Assembly (NCBI GenBank): GCA_002633275.1
Contig: NWBO01000109.1
Location: 31,811-65,598, forward strand
Source of the DNA: Bacteroidales bacterium Phil12
GTDB taxonomy: Bacteria; Bacteroidota; Bacteroidia; Bacteroidales; P3
Reading direction: 5' to 3'
DNA length: 33,788 bases
Part shown: positions 7,420 through 16,104 of the stretch, in pieces
Position numbering within the stretch: position 1 is the first letter of the stretch
Layout: every line of letters begins with the position of its first letter
Notes under the pieces: generated by a model
Seen by the model: the letters and a program-made list of their open reading frames with translations, nothing else
The model's database searches: none
Told to the model about the DNA's origin: nothing
Made by a program: the position numbers and the translations under genes

Positions 7420-10338
7420 TTACTTTAAGGCATCGTAAAGAATTTCTATCGGGTGCAGAGGTTTTTTTTCCGTGAAATGCGATATTTGTTCCCTGCAAGA
7501 AGTTCCCGAAGCACAGACAATGGTTGTCAAAGAAGCCTTAGCGATATGTTTTGCAATAACATCATGAACGATTTTTTCGCTTGTAGCGTAATGTTTCTTC
7601 TCATAACCGAAACTTCCTGCCATACCGCAACATCCCGAATGGATTGCCGTTGCCTTGTAATTGGTCGGCAAAGACAGTATCGCCTGCATATATTTTTCCC
7701 CGATGATTGCCTTTTGCTGACAATGGGTGTGATAAATAATTTCTTGCTCTTTATCCGTAAATTGTTCTTGACGGATATTACCTTTTTGCATTTCACAATA
7801 AATAAATTCGTCAAAACAAAGACAATTCCTTGTTATATGAGAAATATCGCCCTCAATCAACAACGGATATTCGTCCCTAAACGACAGAATGGCGGACGGC
7901 TCTATTCCAATCAAGGGATGATTGTCGCAAATCAAATCCTTTATGTTCTCAATATTCTTTTTTGCCAAACGTTTCGCACGCTTGATTAAGCCTTTTGAGA
8001 ACAAAATTCTGCCACAATTGGAAACAGGTGCCAATCTGACCTCATAACCCAAGCGAGAAAGCAATAACAAGAATTTCTCCGCTATATGAGAATCTTGGAA
8101 ATTAGAAAACTCATCGGCAAGTAAATAAACGTAATTGTCTTGTCTTACATCGTTATCGTTACGCCACTTATTATATTTTTGATTAAATGTTTTAGATTGC
8201 AGAGTAGGTAAAGAGCGTTGAGGAGCAAAGTGCATAATGTTTTTGATTATGGAAGAAGAAAATTTATTAGATATAAAGAAATTGTAAATAGACGGAAATA
8301 CACTGCCCATACGCTCAAACATAGGCAGATAACTCATAAGCAAAACATTTAACGGCGTGCCTTTTTTATCATAATAATGTTGCAAAAACTCGCTTTTAAG
8401 TTTGGTCATATCAACATTGGACGGACATTCCCTTTTACAACCTTTGCACATAAGACATTCATCTAACAATTGCTTGATTTCTTTTGACGCAAAAGCATCG
8501 TCAGGAGATGTTGTAGCGAATATTTCACGCAAAATATTGGCTCTTGCTCTTGTTGAAAATTTCTCATCATTGTCGTTTGCATGAAAGGACGGACACATCG
8601 TACCTCCAAAAACAGAGTCTTTCCTGCATACTCCCGCTCCATTGCATTGTTCTATCGCTTGAAGAAATGAATATTCTTTGTCAAAGTTGTAATACGTCTT
8701 TATCTTGTATGGATTATTCTTTTCATCGGTATTTGTTTTCAGAGCCGCATCATATCGCAAATCTATATCCATTGGCGGAGTGTCTATAATCTTACCTCTA
8801 TTGAAAATATTGTCTTTATCAAAAGTGTATTTGACTTCTTTCATCAGTTGATAGACCTCCTCTCCGTACATAAAAGGTATAAACTCCCCTCTAAGCCTGC
8901 CATCTCCGTGTTCGCCGGATAAAGACCCATGATATTTCTTTACCAACGTTGCAACGTCCGTAGCCACCTTGCGAAACAAGGCAATATCTTTCTTAGTTTT
9001 TAAGTTTAATACTGGACGCAAATGCAGTTCTCCGCTTGCGATATGTGCATGATACACGCATTTCAAATCATATCTATCCAAAATTTCGCCAAACTCCGCC
9101 ATATATTTCGGCAAATCCTGTGCTGCCACTGCCGTATCTTCTATAACGCTTACAGGTTTGTTGTCTCCCGGAACATTGGTCAAAAGCCCCAACCCTGCTT
9201 TACGCAACTCCCATACACGTTTGATATCATTACCTCGTACAACCACATATTCATATCCCAAATTGCTTGTTTTCAATGATGCAATGGTGTTATTTATCGC
9301 TTCTTCCAATTCTGCGGCAGTTGGTTTGCATAGTTCATCGACAAGTATTGCCTTAGGGTCGCCTTTAACAAAGAACAAGTTTTCGCTTTGCTCTGCATTT
9401 CTCTTTGCTGCGGCTATAATATTGTCGTCCATAAGTTCAACGGCAATAGGTAAAAATTTCAGACAATGCAAATTGGCAACAAAACTCTCTTGTAAGGAAT
9501 TAAAATGAATACATATCGCCGCACGATTATCGGACGGCAAATCCATTATTTTAAGTTTTATCTTAGTGATATAACAAAGTGTTCCCTCGCTACCTGCAAT
9601 CAATTTGCAGACATCTATAAAATTTTCATCAAGAAGTTCGTCCAAAGCATAACCGTTATTTCTTCTTATAACGGTTTGTGAAGGGAAATTTTTCTTTATT
9701 AATGTTGATAAATTTTTATCACTAACTATTTTGTCGATTAGCCTATATATTTCCCCTTCCAAATCATTTTGTTTTGTTTTGTCGATAAATTCTTGTTTGG
9801 ATAACCTATGGAAATTCACGACAGAGCCGTCCGCCAATATACATTCCAACGATATTATATTGTCTCGCGTAGTCCCCCAAGCCACAGAATGTAAGCCGCA
9901 AGAATTATTACCGACCATACCTCCGATTGTACAGCGATTGGAAGTAGATGTTTCAGGAGCAAAAAATTTGTTATATTTTTTTAATTCGGTATTTAATACG
10001 TCTCTTACAACACCTGGTTCGACGATAGCGTAATTATCTTTTGCATTTATTTCTATAATATTATTGAAATTCTTGCTTATATCCATAACGATGCCCTCGC
10101 CAACAACCTGACCAGCAAGTGATGTCCCTGCCCCTCTGACAATAAGATTTATTTTTTTTGAAGCACAAAAACCTATGATTTGCTTAATGTCTTCCAAATT
10201 ATCAGGCAAGACAACAGCCAAAGGTCTTTCGCGATACGCCGAAGCATCTGTCGAATAAAGGATAAGAGTTGTGTTGTCTGTATATATAGGGCAAGAAATC
10301 TTGTCTTGTAATAACGATAAATTTATTTGATTCATCAC
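7420..10338 (-). CDS. FAD-linked oxidase with C-terminal Fe-S and CCG domains (D-lactate/glycolate dehydrogenase type)
   Basis: This 972-aa fusion enzyme probably oxidises a 2-hydroxyacid such as D-lactate and passes electrons to the quinone pool. In order: an FAD-binding PCMH domain (VRGAGTSLAGQ near 65-75; CTIGGMVGNNSCG near 137-149), the FAD-oxidase C domain (SGELHLRP and SGEHGDGRLRG, flavin and substrate residues), a cysteine-rich CNGAGVCRKD (about 564-573), a 4Fe-4S motif CLMCKGCKRECP (about 626-637), and a C-terminal cysteine-rich domain with SGCCGMAGSFGY (about 899-910). It is full length for this single-chain GlcD-GlcF-like family. It stands alone as a transcription unit. A LutB-like protein at 28210 could belong to the same physiology. 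The substrate is inferred from family only. Confidence 0.88.
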   Translation of the reverse strand: MMNQINLSLLQDKISCPIYTDNTTLILYSTDASAYRERPLAVVLPDNLEDIKQIIGFCASKKINLIVRGAGTSLAGQVVGEGIVMDISKNFNNIIEINAKDNYAIVEPGVVRDVLNTELKKYNKFFAPETSTSNRCTIGGMVGNNSCGLHSVAWGTTRDNIISLECILADGSVVNFHRLSKQEFIDKTKQNDLEGEIYRLIDKIVSDKNLSTLIKKNFPSQTVIRRNNGYALDELLDENFIDVCKLIAGSEGTLCYITKIKLKIMDLPSDNRAAICIHFNSLQESFVANLHCLKFLPIAVELMDDNIIAAAKRNAEQSENLFFVKGDPKAILVDELCKPTAAELEEAINNTIASLKTSNLGYEYVVVRGNDIKRVWELRKAGLGLLTNVPGDNKPVSVIEDTAVAAQDLPKYMAEFGEILDRYDLKCVYHAHIASGELHLRPVLNLKTKKDIALFRKVATDVATLVKKYHGSLSGEHGDGRLRGEFIPFMYGEEVYQLMKEVKYTFDKDNIFNRGKIIDTPPMDIDLRYDAALKTNTDEKNNPYKIKTYYNFDKEYSFLQAIEQCNGAGVCRKDSVFGGTMCPSFHANDNDEKFSTRARANILREIFATTSPDDAFASKEIKQLLDECLMCKGCKRECPSNVDMTKLKSEFLQHYYDKKGTPLNVLLMSYLPMFERMGSVFPSIYNFFISNKFSSSIIKNIMHFAPQRSLPTLQSKTFNQKYNKWRNDNDVRQDNYVYLLADEFSNFQDSHIAEKFLLLLSRLGYEVRLAPVSNCGRILFSKGLIKRAKRLAKKNIENIKDLICDNHPLIGIEPSAILSFRDEYPLLIEGDISHITRNCLCFDEFIYCEMQKGNIRQEQFTDKEQEIIYHTHCQQKAIIGEKYMQAILSLPTNYKATAIHSGCCGMAGSFGYEKKHYATSEKIVHDVIAKHIAKASLTTIVCASGTSCREQISHFTEKKPLHPIEILYDALK

Positions 10339-10433
10339 AATTATTTTTCAGCAAATTTACAACTTTTTAACTATTTACGCCTCGCCAAACTCACAAAGCA
10401 AAGAAATATGAACGCTTTTCTATTGATTTGTTG

Positions 10434-10441
10434 TAATTTTG
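10434..10441 (+). promoter_or_regulatory. -7 element of the acyltransferase gene
   Basis: TAATTTTG matches TAnnTTTG 53 bases before the start codon at 10495. No consensus -33 element is seen at the expected distance. Confidence 0.4.
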
Positions 10442-10494
10442 CACCGATTGAAAAATAATAAAAAACATCGGTTAAATAGATACGAAAAAATAAT

Positions 10495-11091
10495 ATGACA
10501 ACAGCAGAACAGAAAACAAGCAATTATTTCGCTCATCAGACTTCTATCGTTGATGATGGGTGTGTTATAGGACAGGGTACTAAGATTTGGCATTTTTCTC
10601 ACATTATGCAAGGTTGCAAAATCGGTAAATCGTGTAATATCGGGCAGAATGTAGTAATTTCTCCCGATGTTGTATTGGGGGATAACTGCAAAGTGCAAAA
10701 CAATGTGAGTGTTTATACCGGTGTTAAGTGCGAAAACGATGTTTTTTTGGGTCCTTCGTGTGTTTTTACCAATGTTATAAACCCTCGAAGTGCGATTTCA
10801 CGAAAAGATGAATACAAGCCGACAATATTAAAGCATGGTTGCTCAATCGGAGCAAATGCAACAATAGTCTGCGGCCATACTTTGGGTAAATATTGTCTAA
10901 TCGGAGCAGGTGCTGTTATACGACAAGATATTGGAGACTACGAATGCTGGATAGGAAACCCTGCAACGCGATTGGGATGGGTTGGAGAATACGGGCACAG
11001 ACTTATATTCGATAAAGACAATATTGCAATAGAAAAAGAAAGCAATTTTGTTTATAAACTAAGTAACGACAAAGTAGAAAGAATCAAATAA
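10495..11091 (+). CDS. Hexapeptide-repeat sugar N-acyltransferase (WbpD/WlbB-like)
   Basis: This 198-aa left-handed beta-helix acyltransferase has repeated [VI]-G-x-x imperfect hexapeptides from about residue 18 (VIGQGTKIWHF, KIGKSCNIGQNV) to IGAGAVIRQDIGDYECWIGNPA. The segment NPRSAISRKDEYKPT and the following GCSIGANATIVCGHTLG are characteristic of WbpD/WlbB, which acetylate the 3-amino group of UDP-2-acetamido-3-amino-2,3-dideoxy-glucuronate for surface polysaccharide. No partner genes (WbpA, B or E type) are next to it. It is the only rightward gene in the left 27 kb and ends in a repeat array it shares with the convergent queG. Confidence 0.85.
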   Translation: MTTAEQKTSNYFAHQTSIVDDGCVIGQGTKIWHFSHIMQGCKIGKSCNIGQNVVISPDVVLGDNCKVQNNVSVYTGVKCENDVFLGPSCVFTNVINPRSAISRKDEYKPTILKHGCSIGANATIVCGHTLGKYCLIGAGAVIRQDIGDYECWIGNPATRLGWVGEYGHRLIFDKDNIAIEKESNFVYKLSNDKVERIK

Positions 11092-11092
11092 A

Positions 11093-11218
11093 CTATTTTA
11101 TTAATTGCTCTATTCATTTTACTAATCACTCTATTGAGTAAATTAATTTCACTGATTATTTTATTAGTGTTTAACATTATTTTAGTAATGTTAAACACTA
11201 TTTTGGTTATTTCAGCAA
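11093..11218. repeat. 21-bp repeat array C (six units, 126 bp)
   Basis: Six consecutive units of exactly 21 bases start at 11093, 11114, 11135, 11156, 11177 and 11198. Most begin with a T/C-rich ATTTTA-[CTG]-TAAT core and end in a variable segment such as GTTTAACA or CACTCTAT. Units 4 and 5 pair as a perfect 15-bp hairpin: TAGTGTTTAACATTA (11165-11179), a 6-base loop, and its complement (11186-11200). It lies between convergent genes and starts 1 base after the acyltransferase stop. Confidence 0.85.
11165..11200. terminator. 15-bp hairpin between convergent genes
   Basis: A perfect stem of 15 bp with loop TTTTAG is followed on the plus strand by CTATTTTGG and on the minus strand by T-rich DNA. 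By position it could end transcription of both the acyltransferase (+) and queG (-). It is built from two repeat units, so termination may be incidental. Confidence 0.4.
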
Positions 11219-11257
11219 TAAAAAACTGCAAACGTAATCTGCCGGTAATATCATGTG

Positions 11258-12178
11258 TTATTGGCTTTGTTTTTTGACAAAATCAATATTGGAAAGTAGT
11301 TTTGAGTATTTTATTCTGTCCATCGGAGAGAGTTTTCGTAAGTGTTGAAATTCCGTTTTGAAATCTTCGTTATTTTCTATCTTATCTAATATCCTGCAAA
11401 CAAGATTTTTAACATCTAAGTCTTGGACGTCGATTTTTTTTGCTTTATTATTCCAAATGCAGGCATTAAGACAAATATCGCAACCATAGATATAGTTTTT
11501 CAAATCTATGTCGGAAGATATATTTTCTTTGTTTTCAATAGTTTGATAAGAAATACAACGATTTGCGTCAATAGTTCCGTCCTCCAAAATAGCATTATTC
11601 GGACAAGAGGAGAAGCATTTGTTACAATTACCGCAATGATTGGGAATTTCTCGCGTATAATCCGAAGTGCAGTTAGCCAAGATTTCGCCGATAAATATCT
11701 TGTTACCAAATTGTTTTGTAACCAAAAGAGAATTTTTGCCCTTCCAACCGAGCCCACATCTCACAGCCCATTCTCGTTCCATCACAGGGGCAGAATCAAC
11801 AAAGGCTTTCGCCTGCAAATTAGGATATTGCGATTGCAGTTGAGTAATAATAGAATTAAGTTTTTGCTTTATGATATGGTGATAATCCCTTCTCTGAGTA
11901 TATGATGCTATCTTGAATTGCTTGTTTTCAGTTACGTTCTCATCGTTATAAGACATTAGAAAACAGAATACTGTCCTTGTATTTTCAAATAATAGAGTCG
12001 GGTCTTCTCTTTTATCAAAATAATTTGCAAGATAATTCATAGAAGCATTGTAACCATTTGCAAGCCAATCTTTCAGATAAGTTAAATCAAGTTTTTCACA
12101 CCTTGCTGCCCCACAATCACACAAGCCCTCTTTCAAAGCCAAAACTTTGACAATATTTAATGGTATGTAATCCGCCAT
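11258..12178 (-). CDS. queG: Epoxyqueuosine reductase
   Basis: QueG reduces epoxyqueuosine to queuosine in tRNA, using cobalamin and two 4Fe-4S clusters. Visible features are FVDSAPVMEREWAVRCGLGW with the catalytic-position Asp, the ferredoxin motif CGNCNKCFSSCP, and the second cluster region CDICLNACIWN, where Ile stands in the usual Pro position of CP. I chose ATG at 12178 (MADYIPLN, 306 aa). The longer frame would start at 12223 inside dnaE and add 15 residues atypical of the family. The chosen ATG lies one base after the dnaE stop, so the two are coupled. The C-terminal HEAT-like extension of some homologues is absent. Confidence 0.9.
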   Translation of the reverse strand: MADYIPLNIVKVLALKEGLCDCGAARCEKLDLTYLKDWLANGYNASMNYLANYFDKREDPTLLFENTRTVFCFLMSYNDENVTENKQFKIASYTQRRDYHHIIKQKLNSIITQLQSQYPNLQAKAFVDSAPVMEREWAVRCGLGWKGKNSLLVTKQFGNKIFIGEILANCTSDYTREIPNHCGNCNKCFSSCPNNAILEDGTIDANRCISYQTIENKENISSDIDLKNYIYGCDICLNACIWNNKAKKIDVQDLDVKNLVCRILDKIENNEDFKTEFQHLRKLSPMDRIKYSKLLSNIDFVKKQSQ

Positions 12179-12179
12179 A

Positions 12180-15100
12180 TCACACACTACGAGTTTGGAT
12201 AGTGTAATCATAAATATCACCACTCTTAACCAAAGGTTTTATTTCTTTGATAAAAGAAGAGGTATCTACCTTATGTTTCTTACTCTCTAACGTTACTCTC
12301 ACATCACTATTTGAATCAAATACCAAAAAGGTAATATCTTGCGTACCTTTATTATTCTTCGCCGCCGATGTTATCGCTTTAACCAAATCTTCCGTCATCT
12401 TGCTATTATCAATAGTCAATTTAACTCCCGTTGCATAAGTCTCAAACATATTTTCCAACAACTCCATTTTTTCTATACGAAACGTTATTTCGGGTGGATT
12501 TCTATGCTCCTGCATTGCTACTTTCCCCTTTACATATACATAAAGATTTTCTTTCAAGAAGTTAGAAAAAGTTATATAGTCCTTACTAAACAACGCAAAT
12601 TCATGTGAGCCTTGCTTATCTTCCAACGTGAATTTGCCGTATTGCGTATTATTTCTAGTCATTCCGGTGCCTGCTCTTGTGATTATACCTGCAAAAGATA
12701 GCGATGTCTTACCATTGTTGTATAACATTTGTAAATCTTCCAATTCCGTTACATAACTATTTGCGAAAGCCTTTATTTCGTCCGAGTAATTGTCTAACGG
12801 ATGCCCCGAAACATAGAATCCTATCATATCTCTCTCATGTTTCAATTTTTCCAACAGACTCATAGGCTCGCATTGTGGAACAAGTACAGATGCTTCCTCC
12901 ACTATTTCTTCTGTTCCGAATAAACTGACTTGTGAAGAACTCTCTCGCTCTTTTTTCTTTATACAATATTTTAATAACTTATCAAGATAGGTCATATTTG
13001 ACTTATCATCAACTTGGGCTAAGTATTGAGCCCTATCTATATCACCAAAACAATCAAATGCACCGCTTAAAACCAATGACTCCGTCGCTTTTCTATTTAC
13101 CGTTCCGAGATTTCTGGTTATAAAATCCTCAACAGACAAATAGTCTCCATTGTCTGTCCTTTCCTTGATTATGGCTTGCGAAACTTGTTCTCCCAAACTC
13201 TTTATGGCATTTAACCCGAACAAAATCTGTCCTTTCTTATTAACCATAAAATTGACGTCCGACTCATTGATATTAGGCCCTAAAACATCTATATTATGTC
13301 TTAAACAATCGTCTATATACTTGGTAATATTTTTTATATCCTTAGAATTATGAGTAAGTACGGCGGACATATACTCGGCAGGGTAATGGGCTTTTAAGTA
13401 ACCAGTTTGAAAAGCAACATAAGCATAGCAAGTGGCATGAGATTTATTAAACGCATATTTTGCAAACTCAACCCAATCGTTCCAAATCTTTTCGGTTTTG
13501 GCAGCATCAAGTTTATTTTCTGCACAACCCTTATCGAATTTGGCTTTCATCTTCGCCATAACGTCCATTTTCTTTTTACCCATTGCCTTACGCAATGTAT
13601 CGGCTTCGCCGGGTGTGAAATTTGCCAAAACTCTCGAAAGCTGCATCACTTGTTCCTGATAAACAGTAATACCATACGTATCTTTCAAATATTGCTCCAT
13701 TTGAGGAAACTCGTACTCTATCTTGGCGTCGCCGTGCTTACGTTTGATAAAATCAGGTATATATGCCATAGGCCCCGGCCTGTAAAGAGCATTCATCGCA
13801 ATCAAATCCTCAAACTTATCGGGCTTCAAATTCTGCAAATGATTCTTCATACCCTCACTTTCAAACTGAAACGTAGCACTTGTATTACCTTCGGCAAAAA
13901 GTTTCAACGTCTCTTCATCTTCAAGTGAAATATTATCAATATCAACCTTAATACCTCTTGATTTATAAACATTCTCGCAAGCATCTTTAATGATTGAAAG
14001 GTTGCTTAGTCCCAAAAAGTCCATTTTAATCATACCGACACTTTCAATCAACTTCCCCTCAAACTGCACAGCCATCATATTACTATCCTTAGGCTTGGCA
14101 ACAGGAACGTAATTACTGATGTCGTCAGGACCGATTATGACACCGCAAGCATGAACACCCGTACTACGAATCGAACCTTCCAAATCCTTTGCATATTTCA
14201 ACACCTTTTTCTCCAATTCAGTGCCTTTCTCCATTACTTCTTGCAATTCGGAAGATTCTTTAAAGGCTTGCTCCAAAGTTATACCGGGTTTGGTAGGGAC
14301 ATAACTCGCAAGACGATTGGCAGTAGGCAAATCCAATTCCAAAACACGGGCAACGTCTTTGATACTCATCTTGGCAGCCATTGTGCCAAACGTAGTAATC
14401 TGTGCAACGTGGGAAGCACCATATTTGTCTTGAACATAACGTAATGTTCTCTCCCTACCCTCATCATCGAAATCCACATCAATATCGGGCAATGAGATAC
14501 GGTCAGGATTCAAAAACCTCTCAAACAGCAAATCATACTTCATCGGTTCTATCTGAGTAATACCCAAACAATAAGCCACCACGCTACCTGCCGCCGAACC
14601 ACGACCCGGACCTATAACAACGCCCAAACTATCCCTGCTATAATTGATAAAGTCCTGCACAATAAGAAAATATCCCGGAAATCCCATCCACTCTATGGTA
14701 TCCAACTCCATATCTATTCGCTGTTTGACCTTATCGTCAAAATTCTCCCCATAACGCTTCTTAGCACCCTCATAAGTAAGATGTTTTAAGTACGCAAAAT
14801 CAAATTTGGTTCTTACAAGTTTATCATATCCACCTTTATCGCTTAAAGACTTACTCACAACTTGTTGTTTCTCTTCTTCACTTGCCGTTTCAGAGATTTT
14901 ATCACGCTTAATCAAACTCTGCAAAATATCTTCTTCAAGAACTTTTTGAGGGAATTTCTCATAATAATCCTCTATCTTGCCAAACGATTGCGGAATATCG
15001 AAAACAGGAAGTATAGGACCACGTTCCAATTCATAAACCTCAACCTTATCGGCTATTTCTTGCGTATTTGTTATGGCATCGGGGATTTCCTTGAACAATT

Positions 15101-15851
15101 CCGCCATTTCATCGGGAGTTTTCAAGTATTCCTCACCCGAATACATCAATTTGGTAGTATCATTGATTTTATTACCGGTCGATAAACAAATAAGAATACG
15201 ATGAGCATAAAAATCATCTTTATTGATGAAATGAACGTCATTTGTGGCAATCAATTTAATATCAAGTTTCCTCGCCAACGCAGTCAGTTTGGGATTGACA
15301 TCGTTTTGCATTTCGTTTTTGCCGCAAAAGTCTTGCAATTCGATATAATAATCGTCCTTAAAAACTTCTTTATACTCCATTGCAACTCTTTCGGCTTCCT
15401 CGATTTTACCCTCGTACAACAAACGGGGAATAATTCCTGCCACACAAGCGGACGAACATATCAATCCTTCGCTATGTTCAAACAAAAGATTTTTATCAAT
15501 ACGGGAATTATAATAAAATGCATTAGGGTCAAAGCCCAAAGAATCCAATTTGATAAGATTTTGATAACCCGTAATGTTTTTTGCCAACAATATAAGGTGG
15601 TTTCCCCTACCCTCTTTCTTATCAAATCTGTCGTTGGGAACGACATACATTTCACAGCCGAGAATTGGTTTAATTCCCTCTTTTACGCATGTATTTCTGA
15701 AATCCAAAACCCCATACATCGCTCCATGGTCGGTTATCGCCAAGGAATTCATACCTAATTCCTTCGTTTTCTTAACTAATTTCTTGATACCGCATGCCCC
15801 GTCCAATATGGAGTATTGCGTATGTACGTGTAAATGTGTGAAATCTGTCAT
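12180..15851 (-). CDS. dnaE: DNA polymerase III alpha subunit
   Basis: This is the replicative polymerase catalytic subunit, 1223 aa from ATG at 15851 (MTDFTHLHVHTQYSI). The upstream in-frame ATG at 15878 lies inside the predicted -7 promoter element, so the shorter start is favoured. Domains in order: PHP (HLHVHTQYSILDGACG, AITDHGAMYG), the catalytic palm with PDIDVDFDD, the fingers region with RPGPMAYIPDFI and QEQVMQLSR, tandem helix-hairpin-helix, an OB fold (LSFAGIITRAGTG... KFTLEDKQG) and a short tail. It is a DnaE1-type enzyme with no fused exonuclease (not PolC). It is followed by queG one base later. Confidence 0.97.
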   Translation of the reverse strand: MTDFTHLHVHTQYSILDGACGIKKLVKKTKELGMNSLAITDHGAMYGVLDFRNTCVKEGIKPILGCEMYVVPNDRFDKKEGRGNHLILLAKNITGYQNLIKLDSLGFDPNAFYYNSRIDKNLLFEHSEGLICSSACVAGIIPRLLYEGKIEEAERVAMEYKEVFKDDYYIELQDFCGKNEMQNDVNPKLTALARKLDIKLIATNDVHFINKDDFYAHRILICLSTGNKINDTTKLMYSGEEYLKTPDEMAELFKEIPDAITNTQEIADKVEVYELERGPILPVFDIPQSFGKIEDYYEKFPQKVLEEDILQSLIKRDKISETASEEEKQQVVSKSLSDKGGYDKLVRTKFDFAYLKHLTYEGAKKRYGENFDDKVKQRIDMELDTIEWMGFPGYFLIVQDFINYSRDSLGVVIGPGRGSAAGSVVAYCLGITQIEPMKYDLLFERFLNPDRISLPDIDVDFDDEGRERTLRYVQDKYGASHVAQITTFGTMAAKMSIKDVARVLELDLPTANRLASYVPTKPGITLEQAFKESSELQEVMEKGTELEKKVLKYAKDLEGSIRSTGVHACGVIIGPDDISNYVPVAKPKDSNMMAVQFEGKLIESVGMIKMDFLGLSNLSIIKDACENVYKSRGIKVDIDNISLEDEETLKLFAEGNTSATFQFESEGMKNHLQNLKPDKFEDLIAMNALYRPGPMAYIPDFIKRKHGDAKIEYEFPQMEQYLKDTYGITVYQEQVMQLSRVLANFTPGEADTLRKAMGKKKMDVMAKMKAKFDKGCAENKLDAAKTEKIWNDWVEFAKYAFNKSHATCYAYVAFQTGYLKAHYPAEYMSAVLTHNSKDIKNITKYIDDCLRHNIDVLGPNINESDVNFMVNKKGQILFGLNAIKSLGEQVSQAIIKERTDNGDYLSVEDFITRNLGTVNRKATESLVLSGAFDCFGDIDRAQYLAQVDDKSNMTYLDKLLKYCIKKKERESSSQVSLFGTEEIVEEASVLVPQCEPMSLLEKLKHERDMIGFYVSGHPLDNYSDEIKAFANSYVTELEDLQMLYNNGKTSLSFAGIITRAGTGMTRNNTQYGKFTLEDKQGSHEFALFSKDYITFSNFLKENLYVYVKGKVAMQEHRNPPEITFRIEKMELLENMFETYATGVKLTIDNSKMTEDLVKAITSAAKNNKGTQDITFLVFDSNSDVRVTLESKKHKVDTSSFIKEIKPLVKSGDIYDYTIQTRSV

Positions 15852-15875
15852 AATTATTCCCGTTATTTTATTCTG

Positions 15876-15883
15876 CAAATATA
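15876..15883 (-). promoter_or_regulatory. -7 element of dnaE-queG
   Basis: TATATTTG on the minus strand matches TAnnTTTG. Transcription near 15870 would leave about 20 bases before ATG 15851. This argues against the longer dnaE start at 15878. Confidence 0.5.
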
Positions 15884-15948
15884 CAAAAATTACTTTTACT
15901 TACCCTCTAACGATATAGAAGATTGCAAAGACAAAATTCAAACTACGG

Positions 15949-16043
15949 ATACGAAAAATAATCACTCATATAAGTAAATTAGTGTTAAACACTAATAAAT
16001 TAATCTCAATAACTAATTTACTAATGTCCCTAACTAATTTCGC
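15949..16043. repeat. 21-bp repeat array D (4 units plus partial)
   Basis: Units are 15949-15969, 15970-15990, 15991-16011 and 16012-16032, then a partial ACTAATTTCGC. The second and third units abut as the palindrome ATTAGTGTT-A-AACACTAAT (15979-15997). It lies between the dnaE promoter and the stop of the secreted-protein gene. Confidence 0.75.
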
Positions 16044-16104
16044 TACTTATGATAATTAATTTTACATAGGTATATACACAAAAACCGAATTGCCTTACAG
16101 ATGA

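Noticed and set aside
12179-12223. Longer queG start inside dnaE
   Set aside because: It adds 15 residues unlike the family and overlaps dnaE by 44 bases, while ATG 12178 sits one base after the dnaE stop.
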